From Bradyrhizobium monzae (GTDB lineage Bacteria > Pseudomonadota > Alphaproteobacteria > Rhizobiales > Xanthobacteraceae), in NCBI RefSeq assembly GCF_021458635.1, contig NZ_JAIRDQ010000003.1, positions 62,001 to 126,000 on the forward strand: 64,000 bases of DNA, given 5' to 3'. Positions 1-7,885 of the stretch are shown here, one piece after another. The first letter of the stretch is position 1; each line of letters opens with the position of its first letter. The notes under the pieces are model-generated. The model had not been told where the DNA came from, ran no database searches, and saw only the letters and a program-made list of their open reading frames with translations. A program made the position numbers and the translations under genes.

Positions 1-256
1 CGACTGCGGTGAGCAGGTTCGGGACCACCTCGGACTTCGCCTCGGCCGCGCTGACCGCGGTCGGCGGCGGCTTGTTGTTGGCGAAGAATTGCTTGATCAT
101 CTGGCCACGGAAATAATTGAACCAGACAAGGCCTCCGACCAACGCGCCCAGGAGCACGCCGACGATGATGAACCAGAGCACCGGCCGGACCGGACGCTTG
201 GGGGCCTTGCTGTCGATCGGTTCGCCCGAAATCTTGTGTTCGGCTACGATGTTCAT
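1..256 (-). CDS. RND efflux periplasmic adaptor (HlyD/AcrA type), N-terminal part
   Basis: Partial gene running off the left edge; only the first 85 residues are present. The protein begins MNIVAEHKISG, has a polar cytoplasmic stretch, then one hydrophobic segment (about residues 27-48, WFIIVGVLLGALVGG), then a proline-rich periplasmic start. This is the usual N-terminus of membrane-fusion proteins that link an inner-membrane RND pump to an outer-membrane channel. Its ATG lies one base beyond the stop of the TetR gene upstream on the same strand, so the two are almost certainly cotranscribed and the TetR protein is the likely local repressor. The lipoyl and barrel domains are outside the window, so the family is inferred from the N-terminus and the context. 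Confidence 0.7.
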   Translation of the reverse strand, partial: MNIVAEHKISGEPIDSKAPKRPVRPVLWFIIVGVLLGALVGGLVWFNYFRGQMIKQFFANNKPPPTAVSAAEAKSEVVPNLLTAV

Positions 257-257
257 G

Positions 258-959
258 TCATGCGCTTTCTGCAATCGCCGTCTTGCCGGCACCCGCGGCC
301 TGATCGCGGCCCAGATGCGAAGCAATTGCGGCGTCGTTAAGTCCGATACCTCTCAAGAGAAACTCACAGAGCTGCCGCTCCAATTCGCTCGCCCTGCCAT
401 AAGCAAGACAGGGTACGGACGGCAGCCTGGTCAGCGCAGCGGTCATCACCGTATGATGCGCAAACCAGAACAGGTTGAGCGGTTCGATGCCGCACGGCCG
501 CGCATCGCCGGCGGCGACCGCACGTTCGAGCGAGGCGACGAAGATCGCTCCGATCAGCGTCTCGATCTTGGCGTATAGCAAACGAGCGAATTCGCCGTCA
601 TCCAGATGACTGGTGGCCGTCAGTCGCAGGCGCTGGGCCTCCTCCTGGTCGGGGCCGCCGGCGATCTCCAGGAAGTGCTGGACCATGCCGCGGATCAGCT
701 CGACCAGGGTGGCCGTCGACGGCTCGCGCTCGAGCAACTCCATGAGCGCCGGGTCCGCCTCGCACTCGTCGCTGAGGATTTCAGCGTAGAGCGCCGCCTT
801 GGACGGGAAATGCTTGAACAGCAGCGCCTCGGAAATAGCCGCAGCGGCCGCCACGCTCTTGGTCGTGGTGCCGGTATAGCCGTGTCGGGCAAAGCAGCGT
901 TTCGCGGCTCCGAGGATCAATTGACGCCTCAGGTCGCTCGTCATACGCAATGAGCTCAT
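258..959 (-). CDS. TetR/AcrR family transcriptional repressor of efflux operon
   Basis: Encodes 233 residues from the ATG at 959 (MSSLRMTSDL); an in-frame ATG at 944 is also possible. An N-terminal TetR helix-turn-helix is clear (residues about 10-55, with GYTGTTTKSVA, ISEALLFKHFPSK and AALYAEIL). The remainder is the variable ligand-binding domain. A perfect inverted repeat lies directly upstream of the start at 964-979, which argues for autoregulation and against longer start choices that would place the operator inside the coding region. The stop is one base from the start of the efflux adaptor gene, the standard tetR-mfp-RND order. The inducer cannot be read from the sequence. Confidence 0.9.
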   Translation of the reverse strand: MSSLRMTSDLRRQLILGAAKRCFARHGYTGTTTKSVAAAAAISEALLFKHFPSKAALYAEILSDECEADPALMELLEREPSTATLVELIRGMVQHFLEIAGGPDQEEAQRLRLTATSHLDDGEFARLLYAKIETLIGAIFVASLERAVAAGDARPCGIEPLNLFWFAHHTVMTAALTRLPSVPCLAYGRASELERQLCEFLLRGIGLNDAAIASHLGRDQAAGAGKTAIAESA

Positions 960-963
960 ATTA

Positions 964-979
964 GTGAGTAAGCACTCAC
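964..979. promoter_or_regulatory. TetR-type operator palindrome
   Basis: The sequence reads GTGAGT-AAGC-ACTCAC, a perfect 6-bp inverted repeat around a 4-bp centre. It sits 5 bp upstream of the chosen TetR start, where it would overlap the promoter or transcription start. Its size and position suit an AcrR/TetR dimer site. The binding is inferred. Confidence 0.6.
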
Positions 980-1100
980 CCACGCCAAAGTCAAGCCAAA
1001 TGGTGCGGCGCAACCTAGATGGGTGACGATCTGTTGGAAATCGGTCACAGCTTACCTCCGCGGAGGGCCACCCGCGGGGAACCGGATCAGGGGACGCGCG

Positions 1101-1691
1101 TCAGATCGGCTGGAAGCCGAGGTCGCCGCGGATCCGGTTGACGATGTGGGTCCCGTCCCGGCTCGGCAAGATCCGCTCCACACTGGCGCTGTCGATCTTC
1201 ACATTGGCAAAGCGCGGGCCCGCCGAGAGGTCGTGGACGGCTTTGGCGAAGGCCCCCACCTCCGCCATGGTCGAGATCGACCGGCTGTCGGCGATGCCGC
1301 AGGCCCTGGCGACGCCGACGAGGTCGGCAGCAGCCGAGGTGTGGCTGGTCTGGCCGCCGGTCTCGCCATAGGCCTCATTGTCGAGAACGACGATCGAGAG
1401 GTTGGACGGCTTCTGCAGGCCGATGGTGGCAAGGCTGCCCATGCCCATCAGCATCTCGCCGTCGCCGGTGATGACCAGCACCGGCAGTTCTGGCTGCGCC
1501 AGCGCAAGACCGAGGCCGATCATGGCAGCGCCGCCCATGCCACCCCAGAGATAGAAGTTGCGGGCATGATCGCCGGCGGCGGTGATGTCGTTGGTGGAGG
1601 CACCGAGGCCTCCGATCGCAACCACGTCCTTGCGGTTCGCGAGCAGCGCGGACACCACCTGGCGGCGGTCGAGGAGATTGGCCTTGCTCAT
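1101..1691 (-). CDS. TPP-dependent decarboxylase, C-terminal (TPP-binding) subunit
   Basis: Encodes 196 residues matching the TPP-binding half of sulfopyruvate/phosphonopyruvate decarboxylases (ComE type). The ThDP motif is visible as ITGDGEMLMGMGSLATIG followed by LDNEAYGETGGQ, and an N-terminal GGLGASTND stretch precedes it. It overlaps the upstream subunit gene by 4 bp (positions 1688-1691), so the two chains are probably made in equal amounts and assemble into one enzyme decarboxylating a 2-oxo acid. No other coenzyme M or phosphonate synthesis genes are nearby, so the exact substrate is unknown. The ComDE-like split architecture is the reliable part of the call. Confidence 0.82.
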   Translation of the reverse strand: MSKANLLDRRQVVSALLANRKDVVAIGGLGASTNDITAAGDHARNFYLWGGMGGAAMIGLGLALAQPELPVLVITGDGEMLMGMGSLATIGLQKPSNLSIVVLDNEAYGETGGQTSHTSAAADLVGVARACGIADSRSISTMAEVGAFAKAVHDLSAGPRFANVKIDSASVERILPSRDGTHIVNRIRGDLGFQPI

Positions 1692-2230
1692 CTGGTGAAC
1701 ACCTTGGCGCCGATCAGGCGCTGCGACAGCAGGACGGCGGTGGGCGTCAGCGCATTGTAGGCTTGCGCCGCGGCCGCCTCCAACACCGCCGGCACTTCGG
1801 CTGCGTTCGAGGCGCGCAGCACCTTGACGCCGGACAGCTCAAGCACGCCCTGCGTGGTCGAGCCCATCGGCACCTGCCACGGATTGAACTCGCCCCACTC
1901 GCCACGCATGGTCACGAGGGCGAGGAACGGAAAGCGCAGGATCGGGATCAGCGACAGCATGTTGATGCAATTACCGACGCCGCTCGACTGCATCAGCAGC
2001 ACACCGCGCTGGCCGCCGGTCCAGGCGCCGGCGAGCAGCGCCACGCCCTCCTCCTCGGTCGTCAGCGGAATGCCGCGCATCATGGACGAGCCCAGCACGC
2101 GCTGGATCAGCTTCGAATGGCCGGCATCGGGAACGTAAGGCACCTGCCGAACGTCGAAGCGTTGCAAGGTCGCGAAAATATCATCCGGCCAGTTCGGGGC
2201 CGTGTCGGCAGCGTCAGCGCGGGCGTGCAT
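1688..2230 (-). CDS. TPP-dependent decarboxylase, N-terminal (PYR) subunit
   Basis: Encodes 180 residues corresponding to the pyrimidine-binding domain of TPP enzymes, ComD-like. The catalytic glutamate region reads TTEEEGVALLAGAW and is followed by GVLLMQSSGVGNCINML, both standard for this domain. In homologous enzymes this glutamate activates the cofactor bound by the partner subunit, encoded immediately downstream with a 4-bp overlap. The gene is divergent from the P450 gene across about 106 bp, so both could share a control region. Substrate specificity (sulfopyruvate, phosphonopyruvate or another 2-oxo acid) cannot be decided from sequence alone. Confidence 0.82.
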   Translation of the reverse strand: MHARADAADTAPNWPDDIFATLQRFDVRQVPYVPDAGHSKLIQRVLGSSMMRGIPLTTEEEGVALLAGAWTGGQRGVLLMQSSGVGNCINMLSLIPILRFPFLALVTMRGEWGEFNPWQVPMGSTTQGVLELSGVKVLRASNAAEVPAVLEAAAAQAYNALTPTAVLLSQRLIGAKVFTR

Positions 2231-2336
2231 TTTTCTGTCCGGTCGGCTAGCAAATCACAGCGAGACTGTAGACGGTGATCAGCACGGCTCGAAAGAGCGA
2301 AAACGGCATATCGGTCTCAACCGATGAGTATGGCGC

Positions 2337-3557
2337 ATGAACGCAGATGCGAAAGAATTGGCGGCCAATTTCGATCTGGCGAAGCTGACGAGCGAATTCT
2401 ACGACGATCCCTACCCGACTTATCGTGCACTGCGGGAGAACGAGCCGGTCAAACGCCTGCCAAGCGGCACCGTGTTCCTGACCCGCTACGACGACCTCGT
2501 CAGCACCTACAAGAACACAAAATCGTTCAGCTCGGACAAGAAGCGCGAGTTCGCGCCGAAATATGGCGACACGCCGCTCTACGAGCACCATACCACGAGC
2601 CTCGTCTTCAACGATCCGCCCGCGCACACCCGGGTGCGGCGCCTGATCATGGGTGCGCTGTCGCCGCGTGCGATCGCGGGGATGGAGGGCGACATCGTCA
2701 AGCTGGTCGACGGTCTGCTCGATGCCATCGCGGTCAAAGGCGATTGCGAGCTGATCGAGGACTTTGCCGCCTCCATCCCGATCGAGGTGATTGGCAATCT
2801 GCTCGACGTCCCCCATCAGGAGCGCGGGCCGTTGCGCGACTGGTCGCTGGCGATCCTTGGCGCGCTCGAGCCGGTCGTGTCGCCCGAAGTCGCCGCGCGC
2901 GGTAACAAGGCGGTGACGGATTTCCTGGCCTACCTCGAAACGCTGGTCGCGCGCCGGCGCCAAAAGCCGAGCAATCCCGAGCGGGACGTGCTGACGCGCC
3001 TGATCCAGGGCGAAGACAACGGCGAGCGGCTGGCCGAGAAGGAACTGCTGCACAATTGCATCTTCCTGCTCAATGCCGGCCACGAGACCACGACCAATCT
3101 GATCGGCAACGGCCTCGTCGCGCTGCATCGGAATCCGGACCAGAAGCAGCGGCTGATCGACAATCCAGACATGATCAAGACCGCGGTGGAAGAAATCCTG
3201 CGCTACGAGAGTTCGAACCAGCTCGGCAACCGCATGACGACCGAACCGGTCGAGCTTGGCGGCGTCATGCTCGAAGCCGGCACGTCGGTGACGCTGTGCA
3301 TCGGTGCGGCCAACCGCGACCCTGCGCAGTTCTCCGACCCTGAAAGCTTCGACGTCGCGCGCACACCGAACCGGCATCTGGCGTTTGCCACCGGCGCGCA
3401 TCAATGCGCCGGCATGGCGCTGGCCCGGCTCGAAGGCGCGATTGCGATCTCGCGTTTCCTGGCGCGCTTCCCGGACTATGCCGTGAGCGACAAGCCCGTG
3501 CGCGGCGGCCGCGTCCGGTTCCGCGGCTTCCTGAGCGTCCCCTGCGCGATCGGCTGA
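2337..3557 (+). CDS. Cytochrome P450
   Basis: Encodes a 406-residue soluble bacterial-class P450. Visible landmarks are the I-helix oxygen-activation motif AGHETT (about residue 247), the K-helix ExxR as EEILR, and the heme-binding loop FATGAHQCAGMALAR with the axial cysteine near residue 357. There is no signal or anchor segment, so it is cytoplasmic and needs a separate ferredoxin and reductase; an FAD ferredoxin-reductase-like gene lies at 17440-18660 but is not linked. A short inverted repeat (ATCGGT-CTCA-ACCGAT, 2310-2325) lies just upstream of the start and may be an operator or leader hairpin. No strong Shine-Dalgarno site was seen. Substrate unknown. Confidence 0.95.
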   Translation: MNADAKELAANFDLAKLTSEFYDDPYPTYRALRENEPVKRLPSGTVFLTRYDDLVSTYKNTKSFSSDKKREFAPKYGDTPLYEHHTTSLVFNDPPAHTRVRRLIMGALSPRAIAGMEGDIVKLVDGLLDAIAVKGDCELIEDFAASIPIEVIGNLLDVPHQERGPLRDWSLAILGALEPVVSPEVAARGNKAVTDFLAYLETLVARRRQKPSNPERDVLTRLIQGEDNGERLAEKELLHNCIFLLNAGHETTTNLIGNGLVALHRNPDQKQRLIDNPDMIKTAVEEILRYESSNQLGNRMTTEPVELGGVMLEAGTSVTLCIGAANRDPAQFSDPESFDVARTPNRHLAFATGAHQCAGMALARLEGAIAISRFLARFPDYAVSDKPVRGGRVRFRGFLSVPCAIG

Positions 3558-3563
3558 GGTGTC

Positions 3564-4241
3564 ATGAACATCGATCAATTGCGCGAACGCTGGGCCGATC
3601 CGGCCCTGACGGTTCTGACGGTGCTGCTGGTGATCATGATGTTCGTGATCTCGCCGTTGCAGGCGCTCGGGCTTTTTGCATTCCAGGTGTCCGAGCTCGT
3701 GCTGGCGCTGCTGCTGGTCTGCGGCATCTTCGTGATATCAGGCAGCCCGGTCGCGGTTGTCGCGATGCTGATCGCGCTCGGCATGATCGTGACCGGCGCG
3801 ATCCTGCGGATCAAATCGCCGTCCATTCTCGACCTCAATCTGTTCGCCGGTTCATGGTTCATCGTGGGAGCGACGATGGCCTGGGCGGTCGCGCGCCAGA
3901 CTTTTGCGCCGGGGCGCGTGACCTATCATCGCGTGATCGGCGCGGTGCTGTTGTATCTGACTATCGCGATCATCTTCGCAGCCCTCTACACCTTCATCGG
4001 CTCACTGGATCAGGACGCCTTCGTCAGCATGAAGGTGGAAGACAGTCCCAGCCTCGCAAGCGAGGTCATCTATTTCAGCTTCGCGACGATGACCACGACC
4101 GGATATGGTGACGTCGCACCCCTCCACCCCGTCGCGCGCAGCCTGTGCAACATGGAAGCCATCTTCGGCCAGCTCTATCCGGCGACGTTGCTGGCGCGCC
4201 TCGTCACGCTCGAGATCGAACATCGCAGGCAAGACTCCTGA
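3564..4241 (+). CDS. K+ channel family membrane protein (ion transport 2 type)
   Basis: Encodes 225 residues with about five to six hydrophobic segments and a potassium selectivity filter reading TMTTTGYGDVAP near residue 180. The filter lies between the last two membrane helices, as in two-pore-helix (Kir/KcsA-type) channel domains. The preceding segments do not show an arginine-rich voltage sensor. It begins six bases after the P450 stop, so the two genes are cotranscribed, although no functional link is obvious. The short C-terminus has no RCK/TrkA-N regulatory domain. Confidence 0.85.
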   Translation: MNIDQLRERWADPALTVLTVLLVIMMFVISPLQALGLFAFQVSELVLALLLVCGIFVISGSPVAVVAMLIALGMIVTGAILRIKSPSILDLNLFAGSWFIVGATMAWAVARQTFAPGRVTYHRVIGAVLLYLTIAIIFAALYTFIGSLDQDAFVSMKVEDSPSLASEVIYFSFATMTTTGYGDVAPLHPVARSLCNMEAIFGQLYPATLLARLVTLEIEHRRQDS

Positions 4242-4259
4242 CCACCCCCGCCGACCCAA

Positions 4260-4354
4260 AAAGTCGAAAACAACCCCATGCACAGTAGGAGGCGGGTTGG
4301 TCGAAAAGGCCCGGTGGATGCGCAGAACCATTTGACACGCCGGGGCAAATCGGC
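4260..4354 (+). repeat. Bradyrhizobial bipartite intergenic repeat, copy 1
   Basis: Two conserved blocks, CGAAAACAACCCCATGCA (from 4265) and TTTGACACGCCGGGGCAAA (from 4331), are separated by a variable stretch. The same two blocks recur in the same order and orientation at 59556-59660. Antisense translation of the first block gives the phrase LLCMGLF. The function is unknown. Confidence 0.7.
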
Positions 4355-4397
4355 AGCATCGCGCACATCCCGGGTTGCCCAGTGGGAGTGACGAAAA

Positions 4398-5612
4398 ATG
4401 AGCTCGTCGGTCATTGATCTCCTCGCAACGGAAGCACGCTTTGGCGCCCATAATTACCAGCCGATCGGGGTCGTCCTGACGCGCGGCGAAGGTGTCTGGG
4501 TCTGGGATACCGAAGGCAACCGCTATCTCGATTGCCTTTCCGCCTATTCCGCGGTCAGCCAGGGCCACTGCCACCCCAAGATCCTGGCGGCGATGGTGGA
4601 ACAGGCCCACCGGCTGACGCTGACCTCGCGCGCCTTCCACAACGACCAGCTCGCCTTGTTCTACGAAGAGATCGCGGCGCTGACCGGCTCCCACAAGGTG
4701 CTGCCGATGAACAGCGGCGCCGAGGCGGTCGAAAGCGCGATCAAGTCGGTGCGCAAATGGGGCTATGAGGTGAAAGGCGTGCCGGACGGCCAGGCCGAGA
4801 TCATCGTCTGCGCCGACAATTTCCACGGACGCACGCTGGGCATCGTCGGCTTCTCAACGGACGCCGAGACACGCGGACACTTTGGACCGTTCGCGCCGGG
4901 CTTCAGGATCATTCCGTTCGGCGATGCCGCGGCCCTCGAAGCAGCGATCACGCCAAACACTGTCGCCTTTCTGGTCGAGCCGATCCAGGGCGAAGCCGGT
5001 GTCATCATTCCCCCGGCCGGCTATTTCACAGAGGTCCGGGAGCTCTGCACCGCCAACAATGTGATGCTGGTGCTCGACGAGATCCAGACCGGGCTCGGCC
5101 GCACCGGCAAGTTGCTTGCCGAACAGCACGAGGGAATCGAGGCTGACGTGACGCTGCTCGGCAAGGCCTTGTCCGGCGGCTTCTATCCGGTGTCGGCCGT
5201 GCTCTCGAACAACGACGTGCTCGGGACATTGCGACCTGGGCAGCATGGCTCAACCTTCGGCGGCAACCCGCTTGCCTGCGCGGTGGCGCGCGCAGCGGTG
5301 CGCGTACTGGTCGAGGAAGGCATGATCGAGAACGCGGCCACGCAGGGCGCGCGCTTCCTGCAAGGCTTGAAGGACATCCGCGCCAACACGATCCGCGACG
5401 TGCGCGGGCGCGGCCTGATGCTGGCGGTCGAGCTGCATCCCGAGGCCGGCCGTGCCCGCCGCTACTGCGAGGCGCTCCAGGGCAAGGGCATCCTCGCCAA
5501 GGACACCCATGAGCACACGATCCGCATCGCCCCGCCGCTGGTGATCACCAGCGACCAGGTCGACTGGGCGATCGAGCAGTTCGCCACGATCCTGACGCAG
5601 GATTTCTCTTGA
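4398..5612 (+). CDS. rocD: Ornithine--oxo-acid aminotransferase
   Basis: Encodes a 404-residue class III PLP aminotransferase that converts ornithine plus 2-oxoglutarate to glutamate semialdehyde plus glutamate, linking arginine and proline metabolism. Family landmarks include [21 protein letters not shown], the [13 protein letters not shown] cofactor loop, [12 protein letters not shown], the [13 protein letters not shown] aspartate region and the PLP lysine in [15 protein letters not shown]. Length matches the family. It stands as a single gene after a repeat-containing gap. A regulator is not adjacent. Confidence 0.93.
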   Translation: MSSSVIDLLATEARFGAHNYQPIGVVLTRGEGVWVWDTEGNRYLDCLSAYSAVSQGHCHPKILAAMVEQAHRLTLTSRAFHNDQLALFYEEIAALTGSHKVLPMNSGAEAVESAIKSVRKWGYEVKGVPDGQAEIIVCADNFHGRTLGIVGFSTDAETRGHFGPFAPGFRIIPFGDAAALEAAITPNTVAFLVEPIQGEAGVIIPPAGYFTEVRELCTANNVMLVLDEIQTGLGRTGKLLAEQHEGIEADVTLLGKALSGGFYPVSAVLSNNDVLGTLRPGQHGSTFGGNPLACAVARAAVRVLVEEGMIENAATQGARFLQGLKDIRANTIRDVRGRGLMLAVELHPEAGRARRYCEALQGKGILAKDTHEHTIRIAPPLVITSDQVDWAIEQFATILTQDFS

Positions 5613-5696
5613 GGTTGCTCGCGCCGGAAGATCGCAATGAGGGCGATGGGTTTCGCAAGAGCTGAAGCCATCCTACGCGCTTCAACACGCCGCAAG

Positions 5697-6560
5697 CTAC
5701 ACCACCGTCTTGTGCCGCTCGATGCAGGTGCGCAGTACCTCGTCGATCGGCTTGCTCCACCAGTCGTTGGAGAAAATTTCGATCTCCGAATAGCCGGCAA
5801 AACCTTGCGCCTCGACGGCGGCGCGCGCGGATTTGATGTCGATGACGCCGTCGCCCATCATGCCGCGGTCGTTGAGGATGTCCCTGGTCGGCACCAGCCA
5901 GTCGCAGACGTGGAAGGCCAGCAGCCGATCCTGGCCGGCGCGCGCGATCTGGTGCATCAGCTCCGGATCCCACCAGATATGATAGACGTCGAGCGCGACG
6001 CCGAGCATGCCGCTACGGGCGGGGTCGAGCCGGTCGCAGATGTCGAGCGCCTGCTTTGTCGTGTTCACGCAGGCGCGGTCAGCGGCATAGGCCGGATGGA
6101 GAGGTTCGATCGCGAGCGGCAGGTTTGCCTGCCTGGCGTAGTCGAGCATCTCGGCAAGGGCTTCTTCCACCTGCCCGCGCGCTGCCGAAATATCCTTCGA
6201 GGCCTCGCTGCCGGGCCGCGAATATTGCGGCAGGCCGCCGACGACGAGGACGATGCAGGGCGCACCCAGCGCCTTGGCTTCATCGACGCAGCGCCGGTTA
6301 TCGTCACGCACCTCGGTGCGGCGCGATGCGTCCGACGTGAACATGCCGCCGCGGCAATAGCCGGAGAGATCGAGGCCGGCATCACGCACCGCGCGGACGG
6401 CGCGGTCGAGACCGACGGCGGCGACCTGGTCGCGCCAGGGATCGATGGCGCGGATGCCGTGCCTGGCACTGGCCTCGATGATCTGAACGAGGTCACCCTG
6501 CTTGCGGACGGTCGCCGTGTTCAGTGACAGCCAGCGATGGTCGGAGGAAAAATCACGCAT
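5697..6560 (-). CDS. Sugar phosphate isomerase/epimerase-like TIM-barrel protein
   Basis: Encodes 287 residues of the xylose-isomerase-like (AP endonuclease 2) superfamily. Metal-binding positions are visible in the strands LAIEPLHP (Glu), LDVYHIWWD (Asp/His), FHVCDWL (His/Asp) and YSEIEIFS (Glu). Its start overlaps the stop of the DUF993 gene by one base (TGATG), so it is translationally coupled and is the last gene of the leftward catabolic locus. It probably isomerises or epimerises an intermediate made by the dehydrogenase and aldolase upstream; the actual substrate is unknown. Confidence 0.83.
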   Translation of the reverse strand: MRDFSSDHRWLSLNTATVRKQGDLVQIIEASARHGIRAIDPWRDQVAAVGLDRAVRAVRDAGLDLSGYCRGGMFTSDASRRTEVRDDNRRCVDEAKALGAPCIVLVVGGLPQYSRPGSEASKDISAARGQVEEALAEMLDYARQANLPLAIEPLHPAYAADRACVNTTKQALDICDRLDPARSGMLGVALDVYHIWWDPELMHQIARAGQDRLLAFHVCDWLVPTRDILNDRGMMGDGVIDIKSARAAVEAQGFAGYSEIEIFSNDWWSKPIDEVLRTCIERHKTVV

Positions 6561-7750
6561 CAGGATTCGATACCGCGGGTGGCGAGCACGGTCTTCATCC
6601 GCTGCGTCGCGCGTTCGGGGTTGGCGAGCAGGCCGGCCTTGTCGGCCAGACGGAACAGCTCGGCCAGATGCAGCGTGGAGCGCGTGCTCTCCTGGCCACC
6701 GACCATGGTGAAATGATCCTGATGGCCGTTGAGATACGCCATGAAGACGACGCCGGTCTTGTAGAACCGCGTCGGCGCCTTGAAGATGTGGCGGGACAAC
6801 GGCACCGTCGGCCCCAGCACGTCGTGGAAGCCGGCTTCGTCACCAGCTGCGAGCCGCGACAGTGCGTAGGATGCCGCCGGCGCAATGGCATCGAAAATGC
6901 CGAGCAGCGCGTGCGAAAAGCCCCGCTCGTCGCCGGCGATCAGCTCCGCATAGTTGAAATCGTCGCCGGTATACATCTTGACGCGCTTGTCGAGACGGTG
7001 GCGCATGTCGATCTCGCGCTGCTTGTCGAGCAGCGAGACCTTGACGCCGTCGACCTTGGCCGCATTGTTGTTGATGATGGCCACCGCAATGTCCATCGCC
7101 TTGTCGAGATCCTTGGGGCCCCAATATCCCGTCAGGGCAGGATCGAACATGTCGCCGAGCCAGTGGATGATCACGGGCTCACGGACCTGCGACAGCACGC
7201 GGTTGTAGACCTTCGCGTAGTCGTCGGCGCTGCGACCAATTTTTGCCAGCGCGCGCGACGCCATCAGGATGAGGCGGCCGCCGACCTTCTCGACCGCCGA
7301 GATCTGCTCCTCGTAGGCCCGGATGACGTCGTCGAGGCTTTTTGCATCTTCAACGGCGAGGTGATCGGTGCCGGCACCGGAGAACACCAGCGCGTTGCGC
7401 CGCTTGGCTGCACCGACCGAACGCGTGATCAGCTCCAGCGAGGTCGGCCAGTCCAGCCCCATGCCGCGCTGCGCCGTGTCCATCGCTTCGGCGACGCCGA
7501 GGCCGAGATCCCAGACGTGTTCGCGAAACGCGATGGTCTTGTCCCAGTCGACGGCCACCGAAAGCCAGGGGTCGTTATCCGCGAACGGATCGGCGACAGT
7601 ATGCACGGCCGAGAAGGCGATGCGGTTCAACGGTCCTTCGAGCTTTGCGGGAAAGGTCCGCGAGGCCGCGAGCCGGTAGGTCTCGATCGAGCGATCGGCT
7701 TTCGGCAGCTTCAGCGACAATGATGACATTGGCAACACAGGTTTGTTCAT
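6560..7750 (-). CDS. DUF993 family protein (dihydrodipicolinate synthase-like)
   Basis: Encodes 396 residues from the ATG at 7750 (MNKPVLPMSS). The body matches the DUF993 group of DHDPS/NAL-like TIM barrels, with GLDWPTSLELITRSVGA, FSGAGTDHLA and the long C-terminal PTVPLSRHIFKAPTRFYK segment. The frame can be extended upstream only by reading through a repeat element, giving RFAPRNDG, so the longer start is rejected. Neighbours are a Gfo/Idh/MocA oxidoreductase and a TIM-barrel isomerase, a trio often found together in sugar or polyol catabolism. An aldolase or lyase role is inferred; no characterised activity is claimed. Confidence 0.82.
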   Translation of the reverse strand: MNKPVLPMSSLSLKLPKADRSIETYRLAASRTFPAKLEGPLNRIAFSAVHTVADPFADNDPWLSVAVDWDKTIAFREHVWDLGLGVAEAMDTAQRGMGLDWPTSLELITRSVGAAKRRNALVFSGAGTDHLAVEDAKSLDDVIRAYEEQISAVEKVGGRLILMASRALAKIGRSADDYAKVYNRVLSQVREPVIIHWLGDMFDPALTGYWGPKDLDKAMDIAVAIINNNAAKVDGVKVSLLDKQREIDMRHRLDKRVKMYTGDDFNYAELIAGDERGFSHALLGIFDAIAPAASYALSRLAAGDEAGFHDVLGPTVPLSRHIFKAPTRFYKTGVVFMAYLNGHQDHFTMVGGQESTRSTLHLAELFRLADKAGLLANPERATQRMKTVLATRGIES

Positions 7751-7768
7751 GACTTCGGACCTCTCCCC

Positions 7769-7852
7769 GTCATTGCGAGGAGCGAAGCGACGAAGCAATC
7801 CAGACGCTCACCGCAGAGGGACACTGGATTGCTTCGCTTCGCTCGCAATGAC
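7769..7852. repeat. REP palindrome, copy 1
   Basis: An imperfect 84-bp palindrome starting GTCATTGCGAGGAGCGAAGC and ending in the complementary CGCTCGCAATGAC. It lies between the DUF993 and Gfo/Idh genes of one operon, where it could form an mRNA hairpin. Confidence 0.85.
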
Positions 7853-7885
7853 GGCTTGGTAAACATCGCGACTTGTCCAATAGAC

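Noticed and set aside
1078..1102. GGAAC-N16-CGTC as a sigma-EcfG promoter
   Set aside because: The last base is a mismatch, it overlaps the 3' end of the TPP subunit gene and no gene starts downstream in its direction.
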